From Bacteroidota bacterium (GTDB taxonomy: Bacteria; Bacteroidota; Bacteroidia; Bacteroidales; VadinHA17), in contig SBFZ01000064.1 of NCBI GenBank assembly GCA_006227095.1, positions 1-8,891 on the forward strand: 8,891 nt of DNA, written 5' to 3'. The notes beneath the pieces are model-generated. The model was given only the letters and a program-made list of their open reading frames with translations, made no database searches and was not told where the DNA came from. Each line of letters begins with the position of its first letter. Positions within the stretch are counted from its first letter, which is position 1. A program made the position numbers and the translations under genes. This document shows, piece after piece, positions 7,563 to 8,891 of this stretch.

Positions 7563-8891
7563 TCATTGTTTTGTGTCAAATATTGTTTCCAGTTTCTTAC
7601 CGTCGAAAACAAGTTCATAACTATTCCCGTCAGGAATGGTTATGGCCTTGAATGTACGGGTTGTGTCGTTGTTCATCCCAAGTTTTTCAGGATCTGCTGT
7701 AAAAGTCCTCGTGTCATCATCCCATATAAACCTGATGATATTGTAACCTTTGCCCCTGAGGTAATCATTTGAAATGCCGTCATCTTCATACAGGGTATAT
7801 TCTCCGTCAGCACCTGTATATATTCTGAATGTGAGATCACCTTCAACCTGTTCAGATACGTATTGCCTGGGCGGATCAATTGGAATTATTGATCCGGCAC
7901 GTACAAAGATTGGCATTGTTCCGAGGTCAACTTTCCTGGCATATTCCCGCCCTCCCTCAATGACGGTTCCGTCAAACCAGTCGTACCATCTGCCTTCCGG
8001 GAGATATACCGTGCGTTCAGTGGCTCCGGGTTTATAGACAGGGGCAATAAGCATATCGCGTCCCCACAGGTACTGATCTCCCATCCCCAGCGCTTTAAGG
8101 TCTTCAGGGTAATGGATCCACATTGCCCTCATCATTGGCAGTCCGGTCTCCCGGGCTTCCCAGGCAAGGGTGTAATTATACGACAGGAGCTGATACCTCA
8201 GCTCGGCGTATTTCCTGCACACCGGTTCTATCGCCGGATTGTTCAGTTCAGCCGGCGACGGGTTATACATTTCTGTATTTCTTGCAGGTATGTTCCGGTT
8301 ATTGTCTTCACGGGGACCCATTTCTGACAATCCCCACCCCCATGGGAGAATAGTCCACCAGGTTCGTCCGTGAGACCTGAATGAGGGACAGAAGGCACCG
8401 AACTGAAACCATCTCGCGTACATCTCACCGGTCCGTTCATTCCTCGGGTAAAATCCGCCTATGTCAGATCCCCAGAACGGTGAAAGGCTGAGCGAGTGGT
8501 TGATTCCCACGGCAATCTGCCCTTCAAGGGTTTTCCATGATGATTCCGTATCACCTGACCAGATCCAGCCTCCCCACCTCGCCACGCCGAGGTGCCCGTT
8601 CCGGTGCAGGCTCCATGGACGGATATCCGGACTGGTATATACCGGACCCTCATAATAAAGCCGGTGTCTGTTCATCCTCTCGTAAAGGTTAAACCAGTCT
8701 CCCTCATCGGGCCACCATGCATCAATACCTGTATTGACAAGGTCAAGGTGCTGATTCCAGTAAGGGAGGAGATGACCCTCGTCCATTGTGTCACCCCTCC
8801 CCGGAGGGATTGACCCATGCAGAGTCGGAAGACTGTCCCTGTCCCAGGGGACAATATGGGTTATGACCTTTACATTGAGATCATGAAGATC
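7563..8891 (-). CDS. Glycoside hydrolase family 31 alpha-glycosidase, C-terminal 442 residues (start beyond the right edge)
   Basis: The reverse-strand frame is open from the right edge to a TGA at 7565-7563, so the true start is outside the window; the ATG at 8786 is internal. The visible part begins DLHDLNVKVITHIVPWDRDS, a barrel strand. Then come GIDAWWPDEGDWF (residues 55-67 of the fragment), where D62 is the likely nucleophile, and WGGWIWSGDTESSW (106-119), where D114 matches the GH31 acid/base. GSDIGGF (142-147) and SFRSHGRTWW follow, all typical of GH31. The last 75 or so residues (from GDLTFRIYTGADGEYTLYED) resemble the DUF5110 beta-domain common at the C-terminus of GH31 enzymes. Members cleave alpha-glucosides, alpha-xylosides and related links; the substrate cannot be assigned, and a signal peptide would be in the missing part. 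It faces infB tail to tail, 85 bases away, and is not part of that operon. Confidence 0.92.
   Translation of the reverse strand, partial: DLHDLNVKVITHIVPWDRDSLPTLHGSIPPGRGDTMDEGHLLPYWNQHLDLVNTGIDAWWPDEGDWFNLYERMNRHRLYYEGPVYTSPDIRPWSLHRNGHLGVARWGGWIWSGDTESSWKTLEGQIAVGINHSLSLSPFWGSDIGGFYPRNERTGEMYARWFQFGAFCPSFRSHGRTWWTILPWGWGLSEMGPREDNNRNIPARNTEMYNPSPAELNNPAIEPVCRKYAELRYQLLSYNYTLAWEARETGLPMMRAMWIHYPEDLKALGMGDQYLWGRDMLIAPVYKPGATERTVYLPEGRWYDWFDGTVIEGGREYARKVDLGTMPIFVRAGSIIPIDPPRQYVSEQVEGDLTFRIYTGADGEYTLYEDDGISNDYLRGKGYNIIRFIWDDDTRTFTADPEKLGMNNDTTRTFKAITIPDGNSYELVFDGKKLETIFDTKQ

Overview
The window looks like a chromosomal housekeeping segment from a member of the Bacteroidota, probably Bacteroidales-like. 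Three things point there. The gene content and order (an HD phosphohydrolase followed by lpxD and lpxC, divergent from rimP-nusA-infB) is typical of the phylum. The start codons are preceded by A-rich leaders rather than clear Shine-Dalgarno sites. A good Bacteroidota-type promoter (ATTG, 19 bases, TATCTTTG) lies upstream of rimP. The organism makes lipid A, so it has an outer membrane. No mobile element, tRNA, rRNA or CRISPR array was seen.

Left arm, minus strand (about 1-2601). Reading leftwards from the central divergent region, an SAMHD1-like HD-domain phosphohydrolase (apparent TTG start) is followed after 24 bases by lpxD, and after 112 bases by the first 64 codons of lpxC, which runs off the left edge. 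lpxC and lpxD encode the second and third steps of lipid A synthesis. The HD enzyme is a probable nucleotide phosphohydrolase whose link to lipid A is positional only.

Centre (2602-2804). This 203-base divergent intergenic region holds a promoter for each direction. The rightward leader carries a perfect 8-bp GC-rich hairpin with a 4-base loop and a short T-rich tail, placed between the predicted transcription start and rimP.

Right arm, plus strand (2805-7477). rimP, nusA and infB form the conserved translation/transcription operon: 30S maturation factor, transcription elongation/termination factor and initiation factor IF-2. Gaps are 17 and 60 bases.

Right end (7478-8891). After infB comes an 85-base convergent spacer with two interlocked 10-bp inverted repeats (order A-B-A'-B'). 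Then, on the minus strand, lies the C-terminal 442 residues of a GH31-family alpha-glycosidase whose N-terminus is beyond the right edge.

No undescribed multi-gene system is visible. The points most worth checking are the rimP leader hairpin, the interlocked repeat after infB, the TTG start of the HD gene, and the GH31 active-site motif and subfamily.
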